Assembly (NCBI GenBank): GCA_036346375.1
Contig: CM070501.1
Span: forward strand, 32,756,539 to 32,820,538
Direction: 5' to 3'
Origin: Guadua angustifolia
Taxonomy: Eukaryota; Streptophyta; Magnoliopsida; Poales; Poaceae
DNA: 64,000 nucleotides
Shown here: in pieces, positions 11,552 through 22,100 of the stretch
Numbering within the stretch: position 1 is the stretch's first letter
Layout of the letters: the number at the start of each line of letters is the position of its first letter
Notes under the pieces: model-generated
The model's database searches: none
Told to the model about the DNA's origin: nothing
Seen by the model: the letters and a program-made list of their open reading frames with translations, nothing else
Program-made: the position numbers and the translations under genes

Positions 11552-12300
11552 AATATGTATTCATCTCTAGAAAGGTTGTCGTCTCTAATAATTTTTCACC
11601 CTTTTCCCTCTAGACTATTTTCCCACTTCGGTTTTCCACCTCGGTCTCCAATATTTTCCGAATAATTCGTCGAATATGTATTCATCTCTAGAAAAGTTGT
11701 CGTCTCTAATAATTTTTCACTCTTTTCCCTCTAGACTATTTTCACACTTCGGTTTTCCACCTTGGTCTCCAATATTTTTCAAATAATTCGTCGAAAGAGA
11801 TATTTCTACGACTCTAACTCTCTATTAATTTTTCACCCTTTTCCTCTAGACTATTTTCCCACTTGGTTTTCCACCTCGGTCTCAATATTTTCCAAATAAT
11901 TAAATCGAATATGTATTCATCTCTAGAAAGGTTGTCGCCTCTAATAATTTTTCATTCTTTTCCCTCTAGACTATTTTCACACTTCGGTTTTCCACCTCGG
12001 TTTCCAATATTTTCCAAATAATTCGTCGAAAGAGATATTTCTACGACTCTAACTCTCTATTAATTTTTCACCATTTTCCCTCTAGACTATTTTCCCACTT
12101 CGGTTTTCCACCTCGGTCTCCAATATTTTCCGAATAATTCGTCGAATATGTATTCATCTCTAGAAAAGTTGTCGTCTCTAATAATTTTTCACCCTTTTCC
12201 CTCTAGACTATTTTCTCACTTCGGTTTTCCACCTCGGTCTCCAATATTTTCCAAATAATTCGTCGAAAGAGATATTTCTACGACTCTAACTCTCTATTTT
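11552..12300 (+). repeat. Tandem array of two alternating ~118-bp units
   Basis: Seven units follow one another in the order A-A-B-A-B-A-B, starting at 11552, 11673, 11794, 11908, 12029, 12145 and 12266 (the last is partial). Unit A (about 121 bp) begins AATATGTATTCATCTCTAG. Unit B (about 115 bp) begins AAAGAGATATTTCTACGAC. Both share the second half, with CCCTCTAGACTATTTTC, CGGTTTTCCACCTCGGTCTC and TTTTCC.AATAATTCGTCG. The alternation shows that an AB dimer of about 237 bp was itself amplified. Confidence 0.85.
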
Positions 12301-12620
12301 TTCCCATGTAACTCGGTTTCTGGTGTTTTCCGGAGTGAGAGATATGTTGAAAATCGCATTTACGTCCTTTCGTCAATTTTTTCCCCACGTCCGCACAATA
12401 CGGCGTGCAATAGCATACTACCATATCTAGTTATTATTACTTTAGCACAGGCCAATACGTACCCTTTCACCTAGCATGACCAAGTGGCCGTGGAAGGGAC
12501 AGGTAAGTAGTTTTCTCACCAACCTTATCAGGAAGTCTGGAACACAACCGGCAAAACCAATAGCCAAATTACAGGTAGTATCTCGCCTTCGACCCCTACC
12601 AAAAAATGGAGCACGCTCAT

Positions 12621-12972
12621 CCCAAAGGACAACAAACCCATGCATCTCTCTCTCTCTCTGCATCATTCACATGGAAGAAAATAAAGAATGAGATGGATTG
12701 ATAAACCCTAGAGAGATAGAAACAACAGTAGGAGAGGGAGAGGAGAGAGCCGGCCAATAGCGATGCCAATGTCAGCAGTCAGCAACCGAACTGATCCCTC
12801 TCATCCCAAAGAACAACAAACCCATGCGTCTCTCTCTCTCTCTCTCTGTGCATCATTCACATGGAAGAAAATAAAGAATAAGATGGGTTGACAAACCCTA
12901 GAGAGATAGAAACAACACTAGGAGAGGGAGAGGAGAGAGCCGACCAATAGCAACCGAACTGATCCCTCCTAT
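12621..12972 (+). repeat. 184-bp tandem duplication
   Basis: Two direct copies start at CCCAAAG (12621 and 12805). They share the CT-rich microsatellite (CTCTCTCTCTC), CATGGAAGAAAATAAAGAAT, AAACCCTAGAGAGATAGAAA and GGAGAGGGAGAGGAGAGAG. The second copy has a longer CT run and lacks about 20 bp (GCGATGCCAATGTCAGCAGT in the first copy). No coding function is apparent. Confidence 0.8.
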
Positions 12973-13699
12973 GGTCCCTTCCTTCATTTTTTTCAAATGG
13001 TGCTTTTTCCGTTTTTTAAATAGCCCTATCTAATGCTAAAGTACCATAAAAATTATTTTTTCCATGCTATAATACCGCAGAACATACATTCCACGGTGCT
13101 GTACCATGGAAACGTATTTTTTCATGCTCCTGTTCCATGGATATCGCTCGCCAAGCGTGGCAACTGACCATCCGCGACTCCAGAGCATGGCAAATCGGTT
13201 GGTTCCACGCTCAGCGCCGCCTCTCGCGTCGCCAGGTCGCCTCGATCCCCTGATGCTGCTTTTTCTTGGCCTCCTCCCTAGCGCGTAAGGTGTCAGGCGT
13301 CAATCCCTACACCTTCCGCGGCGAGAAAGTAGACTAGTTTTACAAAAAAAAAAAAAACAAAGAAGGCTATTTTTAGAAAAAAAATGTGAAGAAGAAAGCT
13401 AGACGAGTAAACAGTTCTGCCAACAGCCTCAAATTGATTCAGAGGGAATGCATTTGATGCCTGGTGGCCATGCAATGCATGGTCCACACTTCATGTGAAC
13501 GCCATGCCCCATCCTCATCCACCTGCCCCTCGGCTGGCCCACCCTCCCATACCGGTGGCAGGCCCCTTCCCGTGCTACCATAGCCTTTTCCTCCCCCATC
13601 CTTCCCTTCTTTTCTAGCACATATCTGCACATATCACCATGCATCATGCTTTCAGAAATATCTGCACAGATCACCATGCATCATGCTTGCATTCTGACT
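12973..13699. other. Intergenic, no recognised feature
   Basis: Short open frames on both strands with no recognisable domain, plus a poly-A run near 13340. A 13-bp direct repeat (TCACCATGCATCA) occurs at 13635-13690. I see no gene. Confidence 0.4.
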
Positions 13700-13868
13700 A
13701 TAGATGCAGCCTGACTGTACTTTTGAAAGTTTAACGGTTAATATCTTTTTAAATATGTAAATTGAATACATAAAAAGCATGTATAAATTTCTCTTAAAAA
13801 TGCTTTTTATAATATTATAATTTTATTGGTATCGATGTTCAAACGGTAATTGTTTGTGACCAGAGACA
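13700..13868 (+). mobile_element. Truncated Stowaway-like MITE
   Basis: Matches the core and right part of the family member at 10589 (TATAATATTATAATTTTATTG, then GTTTGTGACCAGAGA). The left terminus is missing or mutated beyond recognition, and part of the interior (the ATAAATATA block) is deleted. Confidence 0.55.
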
Positions 13869-14371
13869 GCCGTTTATAGGAGCTGCCTGCTATTTTCTTC
13901 ATGCACAAACATGGCCCTTGGTTTCTCACCGTTCACAGCTATTTTCTCACACGAAAATGGCAGTAAGATATCTTTTAATTTGTAGAATTGTGTTTGTGAG
14001 TATTTTCCAGAAAGCTTGTTATTCTGGCCTATGAGTGGAGGTGACTTGGAGCATAGGTCATGAAAAGATGAGTATCTACTAGCTGCGTTATGAGTAGCTA
14101 TTAGCTAGGATAGGAATATATGAACCAAAGGAATAAATAGTCTATGGTGCCTAGCTCAGTACATGCAAATGGCCTCCCCTCCAACCTTGACACTGCTTCC
14201 AACTTGCATATTGGTTTTTCAGGGAAAAAAAGCTTAGGAGAAAATAATTATATGGGCGATGTAATTTCGCATAGCTTTGTTGTGCTTACATGCGGTGGAT
14301 GTAATTTTCAACCTTAATTTCTAAGAATGACTACCGATCAGACGTCCGATTTGAGATTTTTTTCGAATGTA

Positions 14372-14538
14372 TGCAATATTTTTTTTCCATACGTGCAATA
14401 TTTTTAATCACCGTGTGCAACAAAAACGCAATGACGCTAGGAATGTTGATCCGGATCGGTGCAATATTTTTTCCTATGCGTGTAACATTTGTAATCACCG
14501 TGTGCAATAGAAACACGCGATGACAGCAGTAATGTTCA
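14372..14538 (+). repeat. Short tandem duplication of ~89 bp
   Basis: Two imperfect direct copies beginning GCAATATTTTTTT (14372 and 14461) both contain ATCACCGTGTGCAA followed by an AATGACG/GATGAC motif and AATGTT. Looser duplications continue around it: AGAAGATAATAT...GAACTAAAATA occurs at both 14771 and 14950. Probably part of one unclassified, internally duplicated non-coding element spanning about 14240-15000. Confidence 0.5.
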
Positions 14539-15070
14539 TAAAAAAATGTTGCATATGGTGATTAATTTTGGTGCACCTGTTATTAAAATATATTGCATCA
14601 ACGCGTCCAACAAAAATACATCGCTTTAGACATCTGATTCCTAGCATCTCCTTAATTTCTAAATCGATTTATCTACCAACATTCTTATATACGCGTAGAA
14701 ACTTCTATGCTGTGCACGTCATGTATATCTGTCAAGCATATGCGGTAAACACCACGTTGCATTCGAAAATAGAAGATAATATAACAAAGAAAATCTATTT
14801 GCGGGAACTAAAATAGTAGTGTATGATTTCGCAACGCTTTGCTATGGAGGAAGTAATTTTCAACCTTCCAGCGTTCTAGATCTATATATTTATATTCTTA
14901 AATATCTCTCGAGACGTACACAACACAACGCACATGTCGCATTCAGAATTAGAAGATAATATGGCCAACAGAATCTATCGGAGTGAACTAAAATACATCT
15001 GAGTAACTATAATTATACAGCTGGACTCACAGGAAAGAATCAAAACAAAGTCAGTCAACCTCATTCCATA

Positions 15071-15285
15071 CTAGCTCCAGTCGCAAATAATTATGTTTTT
15101 GACATAGGTACACCGTCAATATATTTTAAAATATTTAAATTGAATAATGAAAATCATATATAGATTTGTCTTTAAAAATACTTCATAATATTATAATTTT
15201 ATTAGGTTTTATAAATATATTATAATAAAAATTAGTGATGAGTAGTATCGATATCCAAAACACAACCATTTACGACTGAAGGGAG
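15071..15285 (+). mobile_element. Stowaway-like MITE
   Basis: Same family as 10589. It starts CTAGCTCCAGTCGCAAATAA, has the core ATATTATAATTTTATTAGG and TTTATAAATATATTATAAT, and ends TTACGACTGAAGGGAG. TA lies on both sides. The termini pair only partly, so it is an older copy. Confidence 0.7.
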
Positions 15286-15660
15286 TACTAGTCTCTCCAT
15301 GTAACTAAGTCGTAAATCACACGTCAAAATGCTTTTTCTTGGAGACAATGACCTGATGAACTCACTAGACATTCAATGCGGAAAAACCCTTGTACGGACG
15401 TACACAAGGAGGTTTTCTACCCATAGTCTTCCCATTTTCTAGAGAAGTTGGCAGCTAGCAGCCCAAGATTCCAGATTCTGATTCTATCCCAAAGTTGGCA
15501 GCTAGCAGCACAGGATTTTAAATTTTGTTTTCGAACTATATGTCAAAGGTAATCGAAATCTAAAATTTCATCAAGAATTTAGAATTTTGAACAAAATATA
15601 GATGCCCAGTTGGTCAAAAAAGGCAGGTTAAGGTTTTCCTACAAAATGAGTTTATGGGTT

Positions 15661-15992
15661 GTATCCTGTGCACACAAGCTCACCAACTAACGAAAGTCAT
15701 GAAAAATTCTGAAAAAAATTGTAGATGTACTTCATAGATTACTCTACCTATGTATAAAATTATAGGTTCAAATTCATTATATATCAAGAGTTACAAAAAA
15801 GAGAAAATTCTGACAAGTTTAAATAGTTTAAACTTATCTGAATTTTCTCTTTTTTCTAACTCTCAATATATAATGAATTTGATCTTGAAACTTCATACAT
15901 AGGTAGATTAATCTATGAAGTACATCTATAATTTTTTTCAGAATTTTTCATGACTTTTGTTAGTTGGTGTGCACGATGTGTGCACAGGATAC
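15661..15992. mobile_element. Foldback (palindromic) MITE, 332 bp
   Basis: The outermost 15 bases are a perfect inverted repeat: GTATCCTGTGCACAC at the left and its reverse complement at the right. The complementarity continues almost without break through AAAGTCATGAAAAATTCTGA, GATGTACTTCATAGATTA, CTACCTATGTAT, TTCATTATATAT and AGAGAAAATTC to the centre near 15826. Each arm is about 160 bp. GTT lies directly outside both ends, possibly a 3-bp TSD. No coding sequence. Transcription would yield a long double-stranded hairpin, a classic small-RNA precursor shape. Confidence 0.8.
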
Positions 15993-16067
15993 GTTACCTC
16001 AAATCCCACTATCAACATTACATTTTTATCACTCTTTTTTGGTGTGTGGTGGAAATGGTGACAAAGT

Positions 16068-16137
16068 TTCTAAACCCCGATTCGAACAGGGACCTCAGGG
16101 AATTCAACCCTCCGCTCTACCAATTGTGCTAAAGGCA
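16068..16137 (-). tRNA. tRNA-like sequence (Phe-like, degenerate), probably not functional
   Basis: On the minus strand an A-box-like TAGCACAATTGGTAG, an anticodon arm AGGG-TTGAATT-CCCT (anticodon GAA) and a perfect T arm CCCTG-TTCGAAT-CGGGG occur at tRNA spacing. However, the acceptor strands (ATGCCTT and TTTAGAA) do not pair and the D stem has a mismatch. It is most likely a tRNA-derived retroposon head or an old tRNA pseudogene embedded in repeat DNA. Confidence 0.3.
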
Positions 16138-16354
16138 TTTGCTGAATTTATTGCAAAATTTTTATATGTGTTGCTCATAAATGGCATTATAATTCTAAAA
16201 AAAATTAGCACCAAATCCGATCCAAAAACAATAAAACCCTGGTCCAAAAAACATGAAATCTGGTCAAAATACCCAAAATTTCCAAAATCACTTAACAATT
16301 TGAATTATTTTCAAATTTTTTATTCCGCAGGGATTTGGAATCTCGTCTCTAGTG

Positions 16355-16840
16355 AAATCTAAAATTTCGTCGGGATTCTGAACCTTCTAGCAGCACATAC
16401 CATGTATGCATTCAGTCGTTGCCCATCAAAAACATGCACAAAGTCTCCGATTTACACTACAAGTCTTCCCCAGTGTACAGCCTTCGGTTTTCTCTACTAC
16501 TTTTAATTACGAGTTGGTGGCGGTGATCCGTTCTCCCTCCAGACATACCCACAAAATCGTTATTGTCACGATCTTCTATACATTGGCGAACGGAGAAATC
16601 TAAAATTTGTCAGGATTCTGAACCTTTTAGCAGCACATACCATGTATGCATTCAGTCGTTGCCCATCAAAAACATGTACAAAGTCTCCGGTTTAGACTAC
16701 AAGTCTTCCCCAGTGTACAGCCTTCGGTTTTCTTTACTACTTCTAATTACGAGTTGGTGGCGGTGATTCGCTCTCCCCCCAAACATACCTACGAAACCGT
16801 CATTGTCACAATATTCTATACATTGGCGAACGGAGAAAGT
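16355..16840 (+). repeat. 240-bp tandem duplication
   Basis: Two head-to-tail copies with period 240 share GAAATCTAAAATTT, GTCAGGATTCTGAACC-type sequence, AGCAGCACATACCATGTATG, CAGTGTACAGCCTTCGG, TTACGAGTTGGTGGCGGTGA and ACATTGGCGAACGGAGAAA. They differ at scattered positions. It lies directly upstream of the CCCH-gene fragment and may be part of the same captured or duplicated locus. No known protein family is recognisable. Confidence 0.8.
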
Positions 16841-17109
16841 TTTAATTTGGTTGGGTATGCATGCATGCGTGATCTGCAGCGTATCAGACTCTTATCTCAA
16901 TCAGCCGATTCTATTTCCAAATACTACATGACCGATTTGATTGATTCCCTTCCAAAGGAAGCAGAACTTCGATTCATGCAATTGGGTCTCTTCTCGTCTC
17001 TTTCCCATTTGTTGCCTTCCTTATTCGACGACTTCTTAATCTAGATTCTATAGATATCTTCTCGGTTGCTAAATCTATATAACTCCATCGTTTCTTGTTT
17101 TTCCTACAG

Positions 17110-17372
17110 ATGTGTTGAGCGGAGGTAATGAGTGATCTTCCTGATCTCGTCAATGCGGCGCAGGAGCAGGTTACCGGTGATAGGTGACAAGATAGGCTGG
17201 CGGCGCTGCTGGAGCTCGCCGCGGTGGATGATGTCAATAGATTGAGGGAGGCACTCGCGCGCGGGGGAGGTGAGGAGGCGGTAGAGCTGTTGATAGGGTG
17301 GGGCTATGGTATGGCCGGAGTAAGGCGTACGAGCCACGCACGCCGCTGATGGTGGCAGCTACATACGAATGA
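17110..17372 (+). pseudogene. Fragment of a CCCH zinc-finger protein with ankyrin repeats (N-terminal part)
   Basis: From the ATG at 17110 the sequence reads MC-stop-AEVMSDLPDLVNAAQ, then after another stop (TGA) RLAALLELAAVDDVNRLREA. After a frameshift it reads WYGRSKAYEPRTPLMVAA from 17307 and ends in a stop at 17370-17372. These blocks match, as I recall the family, the start and first ankyrin repeat of plant arginine-rich tandem CCCH proteins (RR-TZF). Those proteins bind RNA and act in stress and hormone responses. The ATG directly follows CTACAG, a good 3' splice site, consistent with a 5'-UTR intron. The remaining ankyrin repeat and the zinc fingers are absent. Two stops and a frameshift show it is dead. 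It may be a capture by a transposon whose borders I cannot see. Confidence 0.7.
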
Positions 17373-18784
17373 CGCTTATCTCTTCAATGCTTTTACGCCT
17401 ATGGGGCAGCAGGTGATGCCTCTTTCAGTCGATCGATTGATATCGAATTATATCATTACAAATTTATAATCCCAAGTGCTGTGATGTTATTATTTAAGTT
17501 TGTGAAATTAAAGATAATTTTAAGCTCAAGTTTGTAAACAGGTGTTTGGAATTTGTATGCTTCGATGAATTAATTTAAACATTTAACCATTGCATATTCA
17601 GAGTGAACATTATTATTCAGATAAGATTAATGCTCTTTGTAAATAATTTTTTTATCGCAAATTGAGTTTCCATTGCATCACACGGACACATAGCTAGTAT
17701 ATATAAATATAGGTCACAGTTTTAAATTTCTCCTTTATAACCGCTATAATGTGTACCCTTATGTGCTTAAATCTATTACTATTTAAAAACTACATAAATA
17801 TAAAAATATAAATAAATACTAGATGATAATTATATATTTCTTCACTTCTTTTAAAATTTATATAACTTGTATTTAGAGGATGATACAGCTAACCGTGCCT
17901 CTGTCATATCTGAGGAGTTGCAACAGCCAAGTGGCCGTTGCAATTACTCTACTCTACTGTTTCGTAGCCAGCCACTTGACTAGCTCGGCCATATCGCCCG
18001 ATTGCGTCGCGTGGCAACAAATCTGATCAAATATATCGCGCTGTTGTTTTCGCTCGTGTACAAGCGACGTCCAGCCAAAGCACAGTGCACCCATGAAAAT
18101 TCTAAGCCAACTTGCTGGGTTTAAGCTTGGCATGCGCCGAGTAACAACATTATCTTTGCGACAGCTTAATTAGTTTAGGATAAAACCAAACAAAGTCGAC
18201 TTGTAATGCTTAAGTGTATCTACAATAGTTAAGTGATCACTCGAGTATTTTCTTTGTTTGTGAATGTTTAATTTTTTTGTCTAAAGAGAACTCAAATATA
18301 AGGAGAGAAGGTAATTTAGTTCTATCATTTGGATCTAAAGCTGAAGATTGAAGATTCAAAATTTAAGTGCTATTTAATGAGAAAATACTCGGCGCTCCTA
18401 GACACTCTTTTTTTTCTCTGATAACTCTAGCTTAATTAGGGATGGCAACGGTGACAGTGTCGTGGTGGCTAGCACACCCGATGCTCCCTCGCAGGGCATC
18501 AACACCACCAGTTGGTGGCGTGCGGGAGCAGGCGGCGCCCCCACATGAGCGCGGCTGTAGTTTTCGGCGGCGCTTCGTTGTAAGGCAACAACAGTTCATC
18601 GCTACCATCAGAGGAAGCAGCTTGGGCGCGGGAGTTCGGTTCTTGTAGCTCAACATTAGACTTCTTTCTAACTTGTCGGATTAAATATCGAAGGGGTTAT
18701 TGACCTTTAGAACAACAAGACAGTATAGTGCACTACGCCACGCCACGTAAATCTTACTCCAGAGTTTTTTCTTCCAAAAATGGT
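17373..18784. other. Intergenic, no supported gene
   Basis: AT-rich sequence with one GC-rich patch at 18440-18650 that is open on both strands but has no recognised domain. Nothing else could be identified. Confidence 0.4.
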
Positions 18785-19130
18785 AGAAGGATCTAAATGT
18801 AATTTTAAATCTTTCGGGTTTAAAGAACCGACATCCATGTCGAATCTGTGAAACCACGAGTTTTTTTTTTTTGCAAAATACTTGGACCTAAATATAATTT
18901 TAAAATTTTGAGTTTAAAGAACCGACACCTAGGAGGATCTAACCATAATTTTAAATTTTCTAGGCTTAGAAATGGTGCTTGTGTCAAATTTGCAGAACCA
19001 CTGGGTCCTTTTTGCAAAATAACCGGACCTAAACATAATTTTAAATATTTTGGGTTTAAATAATTGGCGTCCAGAATGAATTTGCAGAACTATAGGGTTC
19101 TTGTTTCAAAATAACCGGTGGAAGAACATA
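18785..19130 (+). repeat. Degenerate tandem repeat
   Basis: Imperfect units built on GGACCTAAATATAATTTTAAA, GGGTTTAAAGAACCGAC, TTTGCAGAACCA and TTTTGCAAAATAACCGG recur about four times in direct orientation. Unit boundaries are blurred by indels. No coding role is apparent. Confidence 0.6.
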
Positions 19131-22100
19131 TTTGCTATTTCAGAATACTCAAATGACTTTTTATTATTAGGTTCGATAGTACGGGAGAAGACCATAGATT
19201 ATGAACATCCTCCGGCCTCCATCAGATGCCCAACTAGCTAGATATCTCGAAAAATTAGTAAGTTAGCTCGTAGCATACATGGTGGTTGTTTTTGGATCAG
19301 CTTAAAGGTTAAAAACAAGTAATCCTCAAAATCCCAATCGAGGGGGAAATGCCTCAGCGTACGCTACTAAAGGCTACCATGAACCTTACTAGCCGAATTT
19401 TCTTTACAGGTATGCGCAACATATTGTATTTGTTATATAATAATTTCATGGTTTTAAAAATGTAGTTTTATTTCTTATATAGTTTTAACATCTATGCATA
19501 ATTAATCTGCATCATTATAACTTGATCTTATCAAAATAAGTTGTGTATATCTTCTCATTTTCTCTCGATTAATGAAATAATTTCTTATCTATATATATTA
19601 ATCTATAGTTATAACCTGGCCACGTTGAAATAAGTGGTACAGATTCTCTTTTTCTCTCGATTAATAAGAACTCGTTTAATAAGCTTAATAAATGGTGCAG
19701 ATCTTCTCTTTTTCTCTCGATTAAGCTTAATAGGCTGTTGGGGTTCTTAGAAACATACCCACACTCCATCATTCGTGTATCATGTTACTGCATACCATAT
19801 TCTTCCTCCATTAGTTACTCTTTTTCAAAATATATACATGCACATATACCTCTGTTTAATCTCAAGCAATATTTTGCTTATGTGTACGGTAAATTATCTT
19901 ATTAGTTTATATGGTATTAGAGTACCTCACTCACACATACACCGATGCACCATCGATGACCAACCTTGAACTTATTTTCCCTCATATGATTGTTGCTCCA
20001 CTGTACAACTTGTCTTCTATCTTTTCTCGCCATCACAACTTTTCTATTTCAACCTCCACAAGCAAGCCCAATTCATGATCGATCCCTTTCAATACCCCTT
20101 CCAATGCAATATTCTATCACATAGTTATCTTTTATTTCTTTCCAATTATTGCTTAATACTGACCATTGCGACACCGAAACACATACATTTTCAACCCTTG
20201 CTAAGGACACCCGTCACACTCTCTCGTGGCCTAGGCATATTCCCTACAGCAACACCATATCTACTCCAAGCTCCTCTACTTTGTACACCTATGTTAATAT
20301 TCGTATAGATATATGTATGTATATTCACACACATTTTATTACACATACACGATGTCCTCTTCTCCCTTGTCGAATACTCTTCTTTAACGTTGACCAACTC
20401 AATGCTTTGTCTTCCTCACTAACCATTGGGACCTCCCATCTTACACCGATGCCAATATGTCTAGTTTAGTTGTTGTCCAATGATATGAAGAATCTTCTCG
20501 CCATCACTAGTGACACCATGCCCCTCACAAGCAGTGGCATGCTCCTAGCTACACAATGCCCCCATCTCATCCATAGCTTATCTTTAGTGCAAAGGTTCAT
20601 CTCCTCTCTGACAAGGCTTCTCTATTATCGACCTTCTTTGGCTAATGACTTATTCAACAACGTTGATGCTCACCACTCGCCATCGTGGCCCTTGGCTTTT
20701 TCAACTTTGGTCTTTCCCTTCAACAGCTCTAGCAAGTACCACAACATTGTTCTCATCAAACGACTAAGGTGATGTAACATCAAAATTGTTGAGTTTTCAA
20801 AAAAAAATTTGTGTAGATTAGGTTCTCAAAATTGTCACTATTTTGTTTTGAATTAATAAAGCTTAACTAGGACATTTATAAATTAAAAAGATTTAATTTA
20901 AATAATCTAAACTTCAATTAACCGTGTTCAAGAATGTTATTTTACAGGAGATGCCCAAGGATATCTTGATAGATCGAAGAAATTAGTTCACTCCTCACTC
21001 TTTGAAAAACTCGCACGAAGGAACTGCACATCGCTCTCAAACCAATGGGTAGACTAGAAGTGTAAAACATATGTTAATGACTTATGGGCAGTGCAATAGA
21101 GGAGGCAATTGTTCAACCTATGCATAAGTTTCCTACGATAGTATCTACTAGGTCAGTTCACAGATGTGACCACTCGAGGCTCCGTGGTCAATTGTGTAAG
21201 ACACCACCCAACTAGAAGTAGACCAGATAATACAAGTATGGGATTTTACCATAATCAAGATGTAGAAGACTAAGTGTATTGGATCTCCAAAGGATTGAAA
21301 GTAATCCAGTCCACTCAACAGGACTGCAAAGATAATCATCATCATAATTTGAGCTCCATTCCTTGGAATTTTCATGTATTTTCTCAAAATTTTCTTATTT
21401 CATTCTTTTTTATTTATTTGAATTTATAGACTTATCTTTAATTCAAGAATCAGATCTCAATTCCAAAATTTCGTTGTGCTAAAAGTTTGTCTGGCACAAT
21501 CCATCGCCACACGCCAGCCCATCTTCTCTCTTTTAGCCCAAGTCGCCATCCAACCCAACCCATCTTACCTGCACGCCTCGGCCTAGCCCATTATCAACAC
21601 CCTTGTTCTTCTTTTCCCGCACGCAACTCAAGCTATGCCACCTTCGACATAGAGTCCACGCTCCGCACGCCGATCTCCACTCTCGCCTATATGTAGCAGT
21701 GCTTACCCACATCACAAGGATCGTATCAAGCCTCTCATCCAAAACCCTAGGGTGTCATCCTTAACTCCCTATCCAATATGTTGAATCACACCGAGGTACC
21801 CATGCGTAGCCAAAAGTCATCTCCACCAGAGTTTGTATCACCGGTGACCCTCAGCCCACTCCATCATCATCAATACCTTCACCTCATCACATTCTACATG
21901 GTGCTCACCTTGCCACCTTCAGGAACAACTATATCTCTATCGCCATCATCTTCTTCCACGTGTCCAGCCGCACTCTGTTACCGCGAACATTCAACTCCAT
22001 GTTCATGTCACCTAGGTCAGTTCTACATCATCCTGTTTGCGACATGTCGTGTTCTGCTCCTATATTGACCTTTCTCATATGTTAATTTGGAGTTTCTACC

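Noticed and set aside
11474..11665. Short frame in the tandem array
   Set aside because: It is read from the repeat units themselves and ends where a unit changes.
11552..12300. Possible CRISPR-like array
   Set aside because: The repeats are contiguous units of ~118 bp without unique spacers, in plant nuclear DNA. A tandem array explains it.
16068..16137. Functional tRNA-Phe gene
   Set aside because: The acceptor stem does not pair and the sequence differs from plant tRNA-Phe in conserved stems. Retained only as a tRNA-like element.
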